A stretch of DNA of 64,000 nt from Azophilus sp965215035 (GCA_965215035.1 OZ244040.1:744001-808000); one strand, 5' to 3'. Numbered from the stretch's first letter, positions 1-9,182 are shown. Numbers and translations are program-made. The notes: generated by a model from the letters alone, not told the origin.

Positions 1-2
1 GG

Positions 3-1865
3 GGGCCAGGGGTAAACAGCATTTGGCGGTACGCGGGCACCATCGCGGGCGTCATCGGCGGCCTCGCCGCGGTGGCGGCGTTCGCCGATGTCCAGTACTC
101 GGCGCCGGTAGGCAAGAACTACCCGCAAAACCTGTACTGGGGGGATACCCACCTGCACTCCCGGAACTCGGCCGATGCCTACTCCCTGGGCAACATGAAC
201 CTCACCGCCGCCGATGCGTACCGCTTCGCGCGGGGCGAGGAGCTGACCGCCCACAACGGCATGCGGGTGCGGCTGCGCCGGCCACTCGATTTTCTGGTGG
301 TTTCCGACCATGCCGAATATCTCGGTGGCTACTACCGGTACTATGTGGGCGACCCCCTGGTGGTCGATACCGAAGCCGGCAAGCAGTGGGCTGAGTTCAT
401 CGCGGCAGGCGAGCCTGAGCGCATGTTCGCGGCCCTCGTTGACAGCATCAGCGACCCGGAGGCCAATCCGGGCTTCCCGCTCGAAACCCGCAAGTTGATC
501 TGGAAGGATGTGGCCGAGACCGCGGACGACTACAACGACCCCGGGCGATTCACGGCGCTCATCGGCTACGAATGGACATCGATGACCGAGGGCAACAACC
601 TGCACCGGGTGGTGGTGTACCGGGACGGTGCCGACAAGGTCGCCCAGGTACCGCCGTTCTCCGCCCAGGACAGCGTCGACCCGCAAGACCTGTGGCGGGC
701 GCTGGCGCGCTACGAAGCCGAGACCGGCGGCGCGGTGCTGGCCATCCCCCACAACGGCAACCTCTCCAACGGCCTCATGTTCCCGGCCAAGACCCTCGAC
801 GGCCGACCAATCGACCGGGCCTATGCGGAACTGCGCTCACGCTGGGAGCCCATCGTCGAGGTCACCCAGGTAAAGGGTGACAGCGAAGCCCATCCCACCC
901 TGTCCCCCGACGACGAGTTTGCCGACTTCGAGAACTGGGACTGGGACAACATCGGCCGTAGCGCCGCCAAGGAAGACTGGATGCTGCCCCACGAATACGC
1001 CCGGGGCGCCCTAAAGCTCGGCCTTGGGTACGAGGCCGAGCTCGGGGTAAACCCCTTCAAGTTCGGAATGATCGGCAGCACCGACAGCCACACCTCTCTC
1101 GCCACCGCCGCCGAGGACAACTTCTTCGGCAAGTTCCCCGAATCGGAACCTGGACCAGAGCGGCTGACCAACGCCATGGCGGCCAATCGCCTATGGCAGA
1201 ACTGGAATATGGTCGCTTCTGGCTACGCAGCGGTATGGGCGCGGGACAACACCCGCGAGGAACTGTTCGCCGCCCTCCGGCGGCGCGAAGTGTACGCGAC
1301 CACCGGCACCCGCATCGCCGTGCGCTTCTTCGGCGGTTGGGACTACGAACCCGGTGATGTGCACAAACCGGCCTACCTCGATATCGCCTACGGCAAGGGC
1401 GTGCCCATGGGTGGCGACCTTACCGCGGCACCGGGGGGGCGCGCGCCGGTATTCATCGCCGCCGCCGCTAAAGACCCGGACGGCGCCAACCTCGACCGCA
1501 TCCAGATGGTCAAGGGCTGGCTGGACAGCGACGGCAATCCCCAGGAGGCGGTCTACGATCTGGCGCTGTCGGACGGACGCGTCGCGGACCCCGCCACGGG
1601 CAGGGCACCGCCGGTGGGGTCGACGGTAGATGTCGCCGCAGCCAGCTACACCAACACCATCGGCGCCCCCACCCTGGCAACGGTTTGGACCGACCCGGAT
1701 TTCGACCCGGGCGAGCGCGCCTTCTACTATGTGCGGGTGATCGAGATCCCCACGCCACGGTGGACCGCCTACGACGCGAAATTCTTCCAGGTCGAGTTGC
1801 CCGACCAGATTCCAACCGTGGTGCAGGACCGCGCCTATACCTCGCCCATCTGGTACACGCCCTGA
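3..1865 (+). CDS. DUF3604 family protein, 5' end cut by window edge
   Basis: The reading frame is open from the first bases of the window, so the true start lies to the left. The visible N-terminus reads as a hydrophobic Ala/Gly/Val/Ile stretch typical of a signal peptide, followed by the mature protein at about base 90. It carries the DUF3604 hallmarks: WGDTHLHS near the N-terminus, DFLVVSDHAEYLGG, IGYEWTS, AIPHNGN and GSTDSHTS. These His/Asp-rich motifs resemble a PHP-type metal site. The family is common in marine gammaproteobacteria. Its substrate is not established, and it is predicted to be a periplasmic or surface metallohydrolase. A GTG at 72 could serve as an internal start, but the signal-like sequence upstream argues against it. 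The next gene downstream on the same strand is a PpiC-type foldase, a frequent neighbour of DUF3604, from which I infer linked export or folding. Confidence 0.85.
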   Translation, partial: GPGVNSIWRYAGTIAGVIGGLAAVAAFADVQYSAPVGKNYPQNLYWGDTHLHSRNSADAYSLGNMNLTAADAYRFARGEELTAHNGMRVRLRRPLDFLVVSDHAEYLGGYYRYYVGDPLVVDTEAGKQWAEFIAAGEPERMFAALVDSISDPEANPGFPLETRKLIWKDVAETADDYNDPGRFTALIGYEWTSMTEGNNLHRVVVYRDGADKVAQVPPFSAQDSVDPQDLWRALARYEAETGGAVLAIPHNGNLSNGLMFPAKTLDGRPIDRAYAELRSRWEPIVEVTQVKGDSEAHPTLSPDDEFADFENWDWDNIGRSAAKEDWMLPHEYARGALKLGLGYEAELGVNPFKFGMIGSTDSHTSLATAAEDNFFGKFPESEPGPERLTNAMAANRLWQNWNMVASGYAAVWARDNTREELFAALRRREVYATTGTRIAVRFFGGWDYEPGDVHKPAYLDIAYGKGVPMGGDLTAAPGGRAPVFIAAAAKDPDGANLDRIQMVKGWLDSDGNPQEAVYDLALSDGRVADPATGRAPPVGSTVDVAAASYTNTIGAPTLATVWTDPDFDPGERAFYYVRVIEIPTPRWTAYDAKFFQVELPDQIPTVVQDRAYTSPIWYTP

Positions 1866-2166
1866 GTGCACCCGCCAGCTCGGGAAAGCGGGCCCGCCAG
1901 ACGCACCGGCAAGGCACTGCCCCCTACCGGTTGCCGGGACGCCCCGGGGGGCGCGGGCCGGCGACGCAACTAGGCTACCTTCGATTCATGTCCGTTGCCA
2001 CGATGGCCGCGTTCGGCCCGTTCTCGAAAAGCCAGGTCGTTGAAGCGCCGCCGCGCTTTGCCGGGGATGGGCCCGCCTGGCGCGCGGGAAAACGCCCACT
2101 ACCCGGAGCTTCCCCAACCCTCGCCCCTGCGCCACTACCCCCTAGTGGCCCGACTCCCTAAGCCCG
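1866..2166. other. Intergenic, no gene seen
   Basis: About 300 bp separate the DUF3604 gene from the foldase gene. Open frames here are only GC-driven continuations. I see no convincing terminator, promoter or RNA gene, and no strong Shine-Dalgarno sequence just before the foldase ATG. Confidence 0.5.
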
Positions 2167-3117
2167 ATGCAACGAGTCTTCAAAGACCCCCTGTTCCTGT
2201 TCCTGATCGCGGGGGCCGCCGTCTTCGCCGGGTACCGGCTGACCGCCGACACCCGCGACCCGCACCACATCCGCGTGCACCTCGATGCCCTAACCACCTT
2301 CGTCCAGCACCGCTCTCAACTCCAGGATCCAGACTTGGCGCGGGCACGCCTTGCGGGCATGACAGCGCCGGAACTGAGCTTCACCATCGACAGCTATGTG
2401 CGCGAGGAAGCCCTGTACCGCGAGGCCCTGCGGCTCGGCTTCGACGACAGCGACTACGTCATCAGGCGGCGGCTGGTGCAGATGGTGGAGTTCATGGCGG
2501 AAGGCGCGGCGAGCGCCCTGCCGCCGTTGGACGAGGCCGCATTGCGAAGCTATTTCGACAGCCACCGCGAGGCGTATCGGCAACCGCCCACGCTCACCCT
2601 TACCCATGTCTACTTCGAAGACGCGGTGCGCGGTGCGGCCCAAGCCCGGCAGCTAGCGGAACAGACGCTGACAGACCTGCGCACGGAGGGTACCGGCTTG
2701 CACGAGGCATTGGGCTTAGGCGATGCGTTCCTGTACCACCGCAACTATGTGGAAAGCTCCCGGGTTGACTTGGCGGGCCATTTCGGGGAAACCATGGCGG
2801 ATGCCCTGTTCGACCTTCAACCCGGCGTCTGGGCAGGGCCGTTGCGGTCGCCCTACGGCCTGCACCTAGTGCTGGTGGCGGCACGCACCCCCGGCGACTC
2901 CCTCGAATTCGACGAAGTCCACAGCCGGGTTCGGGCAGATGCCAAACAGGCCCGGCGCCGGTCGTTCGCCAACGCCAAGCTCGATGCAATCGTCGCCGCC
3001 TACCGGGTGACCGTCGATGCGCCGCTGAACGGCAGCACAGCGGGGGGCCGGGCGGCAAGGAAGCATAAGGAACCCAGCAGGGAAAGGGCCGCCAAGAGCG
3101 CAAACGCCGCTCGATAG
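2167..3117 (+). CDS. Membrane-anchored PpiC/SurA-like peptidyl-prolyl isomerase
   Basis: 316 residues. It has an N-terminal hydrophobic anchor (residues about 8-24), then a helical SurA-N-like region with VREEALYREALRLG and VQMVEFMAEG, and a parvulin-like domain from about residue 150. The domain end, VWAGPLRSPYGLHLVLV, matches the conserved parvulin G-P-x-x-S-x-x-G-x-H-x-V motif. The predicted role is a periplasmic foldase held in the inner membrane. The last ~40 residues (after about VTVDAP) are basic and low in complexity. They lie in 118 bp that also encode, on the other strand, the C-terminus of the convergent MFS gene, so that tail may be translated but is probably not part of the fold. 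Assignment to the PpiC class is solid; the client proteins are unknown. Confidence 0.8.
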   Translation: MQRVFKDPLFLFLIAGAAVFAGYRLTADTRDPHHIRVHLDALTTFVQHRSQLQDPDLARARLAGMTAPELSFTIDSYVREEALYREALRLGFDDSDYVIRRRLVQMVEFMAEGAASALPPLDEAALRSYFDSHREAYRQPPTLTLTHVYFEDAVRGAAQARQLAEQTLTDLRTEGTGLHEALGLGDAFLYHRNYVESSRVDLAGHFGETMADALFDLQPGVWAGPLRSPYGLHLVLVAARTPGDSLEFDEVHSRVRADAKQARRRSFANAKLDAIVAAYRVTVDAPLNGSTAGGRAARKHKEPSRERAAKSANAAR

Positions 3118-4298
3118 TCGCCCAGGACATCCGCCATGTAGCCGGCAATGATTGGGCCGCCCGCCATGCCGAGCATGACCACCAGCGAGGAGAACCCAAT
3201 GATGGTGCCGAACGACGAGGATCCGAAGTAATCGGCCCGCAGCGCCACCATCTGCGGCCCGCGCATTCCCCAGGCAAGGCCATGCAGCAGGGCGAAGGCG
3301 GCAACGGCGGTGGTGGTGGTGGCCAACGCGATGAGCAATAGCGCACCACCGTGCCCGAGCATGCACAGGGTACAGATGTAGCGCTTGTTGAACCGGTCGC
3401 CAAGATACCCGCCGGCAATCTGTCCAACCAACAGGCAGCCCGTCACCAGCGCGACCGCCCACCCGGCCAGCGTCAGCGAGAACCCAAGCCCCTCGGTCAG
3501 GTGCGGCATCAGGTGCACCATAATCGACGACACCGCCAGCAGCGCCAGGGCGTGACCCACCGAGATCAGCCAGAACGACCAGGTGCGCATGGCTTCCCGG
3601 GCCGTGTAGTCGCGGCCAGCCGCCGAGCGCAGGCGCGCTTCCAGATGCGCTGGCCGCACGGGGATGCCGTCGGGCCGTTCGCCGTGATCCTCGGGGCGGT
3701 GCCTGATCACCTGAACGAGCGGCAGGCCGATCAGCAGTACCGCCACGCCGGAATAGAAGGCGGTCGTCCGCCAGCCATACGCCTCCAGGCACCAGACGAT
3801 TAGCGGAATGGACAAGCCGCCGACCGACATGCCGAGCTGCGCGAGCGCCATGGCCTTGGCCCGGTGGCGGTTGAACCAGCTCACCAGCGAGACCACGAGG
3901 GTGCCCATGCCGCCGAGGCTGGAGCCGAGCGCCATCAGCGCAAAGGTGAGAAAGAAGACCAGCAGCGAATCCATGGCGCTGAACAGCATGAACCCGATGC
4001 CGAACAGCACCGTGCCGATACTCATGATGATGCGCGGCCCGAAGCGGTCTGTCAGCCAACCCTGAATGGGGCCGAGCACGCCGCTCTCTATCCGGGTAAA
4101 CGCGAAGGCGATGCCGAGAACCGTCTTGCTCCAGCCAAAATCGGCCTGCAGGAGCACCAGGTAGGCACCGTAGGAATGCATCCACAGCAGCGCCGACAGC
4201 CACATTACGCCAGCACTGGCACCGACGATCCACCAGCCATAGAAAACCCGGCCCGCCGGGCGCAGGACGCTGTCGATTTGTCGCGGCAAATCACGCAC
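3000..4298 (-). CDS. MFS transporter, OFA/monocarboxylate-like
   Basis: 432 residues with about 12 membrane segments. The first is FYGWWIVGASAGVMW, a typical opening of oxalate/formate-antiporter and monocarboxylate-type MFS carriers. The loop motif GWLTDRFGPR between TM2 and TM3 is the MFS signature A, and a second half-motif, GGYLGDRFNKR, follows the central loop (about residues 205-240). The start is GTG with GGAG about 8 nt upstream. The substrate is likely a small organic anion, by family only. The gene is convergent with the foldase gene and the two 3' ends overlap by 118 bp. No specific regulator is adjacent. Confidence 0.82.
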   Translation of the reverse strand: MRDLPRQIDSVLRPAGRVFYGWWIVGASAGVMWLSALLWMHSYGAYLVLLQADFGWSKTVLGIAFAFTRIESGVLGPIQGWLTDRFGPRIIMSIGTVLFGIGFMLFSAMDSLLVFFLTFALMALGSSLGGMGTLVVSLVSWFNRHRAKAMALAQLGMSVGGLSIPLIVWCLEAYGWRTTAFYSGVAVLLIGLPLVQVIRHRPEDHGERPDGIPVRPAHLEARLRSAAGRDYTAREAMRTWSFWLISVGHALALLAVSSIMVHLMPHLTEGLGFSLTLAGWAVALVTGCLLVGQIAGGYLGDRFNKRYICTLCMLGHGGALLLIALATTTTAVAAFALLHGLAWGMRGPQMVALRADYFGSSSFGTIIGFSSLVVMLGMAGGPIIAGYMADVLGDYRAAFALLAALSLLGSLCFLAARPPAVLPFSGASTVTR

Positions 4299-4489
4299 GC
4301 ATGCACTCCATGTCGTGGCGCATGCCCGGCGCGAAACGTCGCTCGGGCCGGTACGCCAGCTTGGTTAATCGTGAAACGCCGGCTCGCGCCGGCCAGCCGC
4401 GATCAGCGCGGCCGAACCCCCCGCCGCGCATACGGCCCCAATCCGACAGTCGGGCCCACCGACACCCCGGTCATCGGCGAGCCCGATGG

Positions 4490-5263
4490 CTAGCTATCGC
4501 CCGATTCGGTGTTACCAGCGCCGAACGCCCGCTGCAGCCCTTCCATAATGGAAACCGGCAACGGGAAGACGATGGTGGAACTTTTTTCTCCGGCAATTTC
4601 CGTCAGCGTCTGCAGATAGCGGAGTTGCATGGCCCCGCCTTCGGCGCTGAGTTCCCGCGCCGCCTCCACCAGCTTCTCCGCCGCCTGCTGCTCGCCATCG
4701 GCGTGGATGATTTTGGCGCGCCGCTCCCGTTCGGCCTCGGCCTGCTTGGCAATCGCCCGGATCATGCTCTCGTCGATATCGACGTGCTTAATCTCCACAT
4801 TGGATACCTTGATACCCCACTGGTCCGTCGCCTGGTCGAGAATCGACTGGATGTCCTGGTTCAGGCGCTCGCGCTCGGCGAGCAGTTCGTCGAGCTCGTG
4901 CTGGCCTAGCACCGAGCGCAGGGTGGTCTGCGCAAGCTGCCCGGTGGCCTCCATATACTGCTCCACGTTGATGATGGCGCGTTGGGAGTCCACTACCCTG
5001 AAGTACAGGACGGCGTTGACCTTCACGGAAACGTTGTCCCGGGTGATGAGATCCTGGGTCGGGATGTCGAGCACCACGGTACGCAGGTCAACGCGCACCA
5101 TCTGCTGGATGACGGGAATGATGATGATCAGGCCCGGCCCCTTGATCTTGTAGAAGCGCCCGAGGGTGAACACAACCGCACGCTCGTACTCCCTCAGAAT
5201 CCGGAAGGCGCTCGCCAGAATGGCGATTACGACAACCAGGATGATGGTGGTGAAAATTTCCAT
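4490..5263 (-). CDS. Slipin / SPFH-domain (stomatin-like) membrane protein
   Basis: 257 residues starting at MEIFTTIILVV. The ATG is preceded by GGAGG at a good distance, so the longer open frame that runs back to 6067 is only a shadow of nfeD. It has one N-terminal membrane segment, then the SPFH/Band-7 domain: REYERAVVFTLGRF, GPGLIIIIPVI, DLRTVVLDIPTQ, and the coiled-coil ending AEAERERRAKIIHADGEQQAAEKL. Slipins form ring-like assemblies in bacterial membranes and are partners of NfeD proteases. Here nfeD ends 2 nt before the slipin ATG, the standard stomatin-operon-partner arrangement, so the two are almost certainly co-translated. Confidence 0.93.
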   Translation of the reverse strand: MEIFTTIILVVVIAILASAFRILREYERAVVFTLGRFYKIKGPGLIIIIPVIQQMVRVDLRTVVLDIPTQDLITRDNVSVKVNAVLYFRVVDSQRAIINVEQYMEATGQLAQTTLRSVLGQHELDELLAERERLNQDIQSILDQATDQWGIKVSNVEIKHVDIDESMIRAIAKQAEAERERRAKIIHADGEQQAAEKLVEAARELSAEGGAMQLRYLQTLTEIAGEKSSTIVFPLPVSIMEGLQRAFGAGNTESGDS

Positions 5264-5265
5264 AG

Positions 5266-6672
5266 CTAGTCCTCCGGTTCGACGGCGAGGATCAGCCCGT
5301 CCACACGGATGATCCGCACCTTGGTGTGTTTCAGAAGGGGCGTCTCGCTTTGCGCCCGCCAGATCTCGCCGAAGGCGCGCACCAAGCCCTCGCCCTGGAA
5401 ATCGTCCAGCACCAGGGCGCTGCCGCCGATCATGCCCTCCACCCCCGATACGATCTTGCGGCGGCGCGCCTGCACCGCAGCGCCAATGATAAAGAAGGCA
5501 ATGCCCCCGGTGGCCGCGGTGAATCCGGCAATGATGGCGATGGGCAACTGATAGCCCGGCAGGTCGCTGTCCACCAGGATGATGGAGCCGATCACAAAAG
5601 CGATGACCCCGCCGATGCCCAGGACGCCGTAGGTGGGCGTCATAACTTCCAGCACCAGCATACCGATGCCAACGGCAATGAGCGCGAGGCCCGCGTAGTT
5701 GACCGGCAGCATCTGCAAGCCGTAGGCCCCGAGCAACAGGCAGATGATGCCCGTCACCGCCGGGAAGAAGATGCCCGGGTTGTAGAACTCCAGCATGAGC
5801 AGATAGACCCCAATGATCAGCAGGCCGTAGGCAATCGACGGGTCGGTGATAATCGAAAGCAGTTCGTGGCGCCAGTCGGTCTCCACACGCACCAGTTTGG
5901 CGTCGGCCGTGGCGAGGGTTCGGACATCGTCGCCGACTGCCACTTCCCGGCCGTCCACTGCCTTGAGCAGGGCCGCGAGATCCGGAGCAATGACGTCGAT
6001 GACGTTCCGCTCCAATGCCGCCGACGCGCGCAGGTTGTCGCCGTCGCGCACGGTCCGTTCCGCCCACTCGACATTGCGGCCGCGCAATTCCGCCAGGCCT
6101 TGCAGGTAGGCCACCGCGTCGTTGACCACCTTGCGCGTCATCGCGTCGGCGGGTGGCGGCGCCCGCTTTGGATCGTCCGGCGCCTCTTCGGCGGCATCCT
6201 CTTCCCCGGTGCCCTCTTCCCCGGCACCCTCGGCCTTGTCCTCGCCCTGGGGCTTGGGCGGCAACGGCGCCCGGGGCGACGGAGACGGGGGGGCAATGCT
6301 CACCGGTGTCGATGAGCCGATGTTGGTGGCCGGCGCCATGGCCGCAATGTGGCTGGCGTAGGCGATATAGGTGCCCGCGCTCGCCGCCCGGGCACCGCTC
6401 GGCGATACATAGGTAATGACGGGCAGCTTCGCGGCGAGTATCGCCTTGACCAGATCGCGCATCGACTTGTCCAGCCCGCCCGGGGTATCCATGCGAATCA
6501 CGAGCGCCGCGGCATCGGCGTCGCCGGCATCCTCGATGGCGCGGATAACCAGGTCCGCGCTCGCCGGACCCACCGCGCCATCCAGATCAACCAGCCACAC
6601 CTCGCCCGCGGCGGCGGCCGGCGCGGCGGCGACCAGCCCCAATGTCAGGATGAATGCAGACCAGATACGCAT
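5266..6672 (-). CDS. NfeD/STOPP family membrane serine protease
   Basis: 468 residues. I chose ATG 6672 because GGAAG sits 5 nt upstream; a TTG at 6684 overlaps that ribosome site. The order is: signal/anchor (residues 1-22), ClpP-like protease domain (about 25-230), membrane segments (about 235-390), and a C-terminal OB-fold NfeD domain. The protease domain has RMDTPGG, YVSPSGARAASAGTYIAYA with the nucleophile Ser, and a later TRKVVNDAVAYL with the general-base Lys. A Pro/Glu-rich insertion (PSPSPRAPLPPKPQ and following acidic stretch, about residues 130-170) lengthens the protease domain. NfeD partners stomatin-like slipins, and the slipin gene follows immediately. The acyl-CoA synthetase gene upstream ends about 20 nt before it, suggesting one transcript. 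Confidence 0.92.
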   Translation of the reverse strand: MRIWSAFILTLGLVAAAPAAAAGEVWLVDLDGAVGPASADLVIRAIEDAGDADAAALVIRMDTPGGLDKSMRDLVKAILAAKLPVITYVSPSGARAASAGTYIAYASHIAAMAPATNIGSSTPVSIAPPSPSPRAPLPPKPQGEDKAEGAGEEGTGEEDAAEEAPDDPKRAPPPADAMTRKVVNDAVAYLQGLAELRGRNVEWAERTVRDGDNLRASAALERNVIDVIAPDLAALLKAVDGREVAVGDDVRTLATADAKLVRVETDWRHELLSIITDPSIAYGLLIIGVYLLMLEFYNPGIFFPAVTGIICLLLGAYGLQMLPVNYAGLALIAVGIGMLVLEVMTPTYGVLGIGGVIAFVIGSIILVDSDLPGYQLPIAIIAGFTAATGGIAFFIIGAAVQARRRKIVSGVEGMIGGSALVLDDFQGEGLVRAFGEIWRAQSETPLLKHTKVRIIRVDGLILAVEPED

Positions 6673-6692
6673 GGAATCTTCCAACCGCGATC

Positions 6693-8351
6693 TTACTCCA
6701 ACTGCGCCGCCGGGCGCAGATCCGGCAGGACATAATCCTGGCCCGCCAGCTCCGCGCGCACGACCTTCTTGTCCATCTTGCCGGTCGAGGTAAGCGGAAT
6801 GCTATCCACGTAGAGCACATCGTCCGGCAATTGCCACTTGGCGAACGCCGTCGCACAGTGCGCCATAATCGCCGCGGTGGCCACCCGTCGGCCCCGCTCC
6901 AGCACCACCAGGGCCACCGGGCGCTCGTCCCACTTGGGATGCGGCTGCGCCACAACGCAGGCCTGGGCGATGCCGTCCAGCGCTACGATGTGGTTCTCTA
7001 GGTCTACGCTGGAAATCCACTCGCCGCCGCTCTTCACCAGATCCTTGGACCGGTCGGAGATGATCAGGTATTCCTCGGCATCGATGCGGCCCACGTCGCC
7101 GGTGATCAGCCAGCCGTCGTGGAACTTGTCCGGCTGGGGGTTCCTATAGTACTCGGAACAGATCCAGGGGCCGCGAATCAGAATCTCCCCCACGGTCTCG
7201 CCATCGTGCGGCAGCCGGTTGAAGTGCTCGTCGAAGATATCCAATTCCAAGCCCGGCATAAGCTGGCCGGCCTTGGCGACATTGGCAAACCGATCGTCCT
7301 CGGAAATCGACAGTTGGCTGCGCTTCATCACCCGCCTCGACAGAGTCGCCAGCGGCGATGTCTCCGTCATCCCCCAGCCCTGCACCATCTCCACGCCCAG
7401 GGCGTCCCAGTACCAGCGGATCAGCGATGGCGGTGGCGCCGACCCGCCGCAGGTGACCCGTTGTAGCGCCGAGGTGTCGTAGCGCTCCGGTGCCGCCTCG
7501 ATAACCGCCTTGACGCCCTGCCAAATGGTCGGCACCCCGGCGGAGATGCTGACCCTTTCGGAGACGATCAGTTCCAGCAGGCGGGGCGGGTCCATGAACC
7601 GATGCGGCATGACCTGTTTGCAGCCGAGCATAAGCGCCGCCCAGGGTATGCCCCAGCCCATGGCGTGGAACATGGGTACGACACCCAAAACCGTATCCAC
7701 CCCGGACAGGCCCATCGCATCGACCATGCATTCGGTGAGTGTGTGCAGGTATTGCGAACGGTGCTCGTACTCCACGCCCTTGGGGGCACCCGTTGTACCG
7801 CTGGTGTAACAGAGGCCGAGCGGCGAATTCTCGTCGATTTGCGGCCAGTCGTACTGGGTCGGCCGGCCAGCGATGAAATCCTCGTAGTCGACCGCCCCCG
7901 GCAAGCCGGTGGACCAGCCGTCGAAACCCTCCTCGGTCGCCACCACAATGCGTTCGACCGTGGTCAACGAATCTCGCAATGGCTCCAGCAGCGGCAGCAC
8001 ATCGGCATCCGCGATAATGATGCGGTCGCCAGCGTGGTTGATGATGTACGCTAGGTCTTTGGCGCCGAGCCGGATATTCAGCGTATGCAGCACCGCGCCC
8101 ATACCGGCGCAGGCGTGGTAGGCCTCTAAGTGGCGGGCACCGTTCCACATGAAGGTTCCCACCCGGTCGCCCACCCCAATGCCCGCATCGCGCAACGCAT
8201 AAGCGAGCCGATGGGCCCGGTCGCGGGTTTCCCGGTAGCTCTGCCGGCGCGTGCCGGTGGCGGTGGCCGTGACGACCTCCTCGTTGGGCGCCACCCTGGC
8301 ACCGCGCTCGATCAGGTTCGACATCAAAAGCGGCGTATGCTGCATCGCCAT
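6693..8351 (-). CDS. Acyl-CoA synthetase (AMP-forming), medium/long-chain type
   Basis: 552 residues. ATG 8351 is preceded by GGAGGG; a longer frame to 8441 lacks support. The ANL-superfamily core is complete: YTSGTTGAPKGV (about residues 182-193) for ATP binding, GWGMTETSP, LITGDVGRID, and the C-terminal catalytic STGKMDKKVVR. The overall pattern (MFHAMGWGIPWAALMLG, RFMDPPRLLELI) is that of AlkK/FadD-like medium- or long-chain fatty-acid CoA ligases, which also include methylmercaptopropionate-CoA ligases, so the exact substrate is open. It activates a carboxylic acid to its CoA thioester in the cytosol or at the inner membrane. It is the first gene of an apparent operon with nfeD and slipin. 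Confidence 0.9.
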   Translation of the reverse strand: MAMQHTPLLMSNLIERGARVAPNEEVVTATATGTRRQSYRETRDRAHRLAYALRDAGIGVGDRVGTFMWNGARHLEAYHACAGMGAVLHTLNIRLGAKDLAYIINHAGDRIIIADADVLPLLEPLRDSLTTVERIVVATEEGFDGWSTGLPGAVDYEDFIAGRPTQYDWPQIDENSPLGLCYTSGTTGAPKGVEYEHRSQYLHTLTECMVDAMGLSGVDTVLGVVPMFHAMGWGIPWAALMLGCKQVMPHRFMDPPRLLELIVSERVSISAGVPTIWQGVKAVIEAAPERYDTSALQRVTCGGSAPPPSLIRWYWDALGVEMVQGWGMTETSPLATLSRRVMKRSQLSISEDDRFANVAKAGQLMPGLELDIFDEHFNRLPHDGETVGEILIRGPWICSEYYRNPQPDKFHDGWLITGDVGRIDAEEYLIISDRSKDLVKSGGEWISSVDLENHIVALDGIAQACVVAQPHPKWDERPVALVVLERGRRVATAAIMAHCATAFAKWQLPDDVLYVDSIPLTSTGKMDKKVVRAELAGQDYVLPDLRPAAQLE

Positions 8352-8667
8352 AATGCGGCCCTCCGGGCACCGGTTGCAAAGCTGTGAGTTTAGCCGCTTA
8401 CCGGCGTCAAGCGAATGCCCAGCCGCCTTGCAATCGCCCAATGCCGCAGCCTAGACGCCGCCTGTCGCATCCGCCACCGCGTCGCGCACGCTGGGCGGAC
8501 CTGCAATCACCAGGGATCAAATTCGCCAAACATTGGCGCAATCCGCCAGTGCTGGGCACCAAGGGTGGCCCAGGGCCAGCCAACAGGGCACGGGGCATCG
8601 GCCGGAATCCCCCGTCCGGCGGCGACATCCGCCGCAACCGGCAGGTTCGACAATCCCTCGGACGGGT
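8352..8667. other. Divergent intergenic region
   Basis: This lies between the divergent acyl-CoA synthetase and the small membrane-protein pair. Apart from the sigma-54-like site at its right end I see no gene or RNA. Short frames here look like GC noise. Confidence 0.5.
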
Positions 8668-8683
8668 TGGCACGGCTCTTGTA
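8668..8683 (+). promoter_or_regulatory. Sigma-54-like promoter (-24/-12) of the small Psp-like operon
   Basis: The sequence TTGGCACG-N4-TTGTA matches the sigma-54 consensus YTGGCACG-N4-TTGCW except for C to T in the -12 element. The spacing is exact. It would place the transcript start near 8694, about 17 nt before the ATG at 8711 and just ahead of its TAGGAA ribosome site. A sigma-70 reading of the nearby TATAAG lacks a -35 element at the right distance. In enterobacteria the phage-shock operon is sigma-54/PspF dependent, which makes this location suggestive. Confidence 0.5.
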
Positions 8684-8710
8684 TAAGAACCAATCAGACC
8701 CATATAGGAA

Positions 8711-8932
8711 ATGGAAATGAACACCGGCAATAAAGTCTTTCGACTGTCAAGGGTCAGCCATCCCCGGGCAACGCTGTGGGCGATGCTATTGCTGGCGCTG
8801 GTATTCCTGGGTTTCGGCCTAGTCGCCGAAGCCTTCGTGCCGGCGGCCACCCTGTCCATGGCGGGCGGCCTGGATGTGCCGGGCGGGGAGTCGGTGCTGA
8901 ACATCCTGACCGCCCTGATCCCCTGCCATTGA
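8711..8932 (+). CDS. Small single-pass membrane protein, unknown
   Basis: 73 residues. A basic N-terminus is followed by a strong hydrophobic segment (ATLWAMLLLALVFLGFGLVAEAFV, about residues 20-43) and a short tail ending LIPCH. I do not recognise the family. A second ATG, at 8717, has GGAA seven bases upstream and is an equally good start. The gene lies 12 bp before the PspC-like gene and behind a sigma-54-like site, so it is probably co-expressed with it and may be a membrane-stress accessory protein. Confidence 0.6.
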   Translation: MEMNTGNKVFRLSRVSHPRATLWAMLLLALVFLGFGLVAEAFVPAATLSMAGGLDVPGGESVLNILTALIPCH

Positions 8933-8944
8933 GGAATTGCGGAG

Positions 8945-9160
8945 ATGACCGAATCGAGGGCACAACGCCTGCGCTTGAAACTTTACCTAGACAAGAGGAA
9001 CGGCTGGATCGGCGGAGTTTGCGCCGGCATCGCCAACCGCGCGCGCATCGACGCGGCAATCGTTCGTGTTGCCGTAATCGTCACCGGGCTTTTCCTGCCG
9101 AAGCTGGTGGTCGCCACCTACCTGATCGCCTGGCTGGTGCTGGACGAGCGACGGGCCTGA
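8945..9160 (+). CDS. PspC-domain small membrane protein
   Basis: 71 residues with the full PspC core: LYLDKRNGWIGGVCAGIANR, a short linker, RVAVIVTGLFLPKLVVATYLIAWLVL and a charged end. PspC domains sit in the inner membrane and sense or stabilise it under envelope stress. The E. coli protein is longer; this one is the bare domain. No PspA, PspB or PspF gene is nearby in this window. GAGGA lies about 10 nt before the ATG. A GGCACC/GGTGCC hairpin follows the stop. Confidence 0.88.
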   Translation: MTESRAQRLRLKLYLDKRNGWIGGVCAGIANRARIDAAIVRVAVIVTGLFLPKLVVATYLIAWLVLDERRA

Positions 9161-9182
9161 CGCCCGCAAACTCCGTGGGGAG

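Noticed and set aside
2866..4233. Second long minus-strand frame overlapping the MFS gene
   Set aside because: Same strand but different frame from the MFS transporter; rich in Arg/Gly/His without membrane helices.
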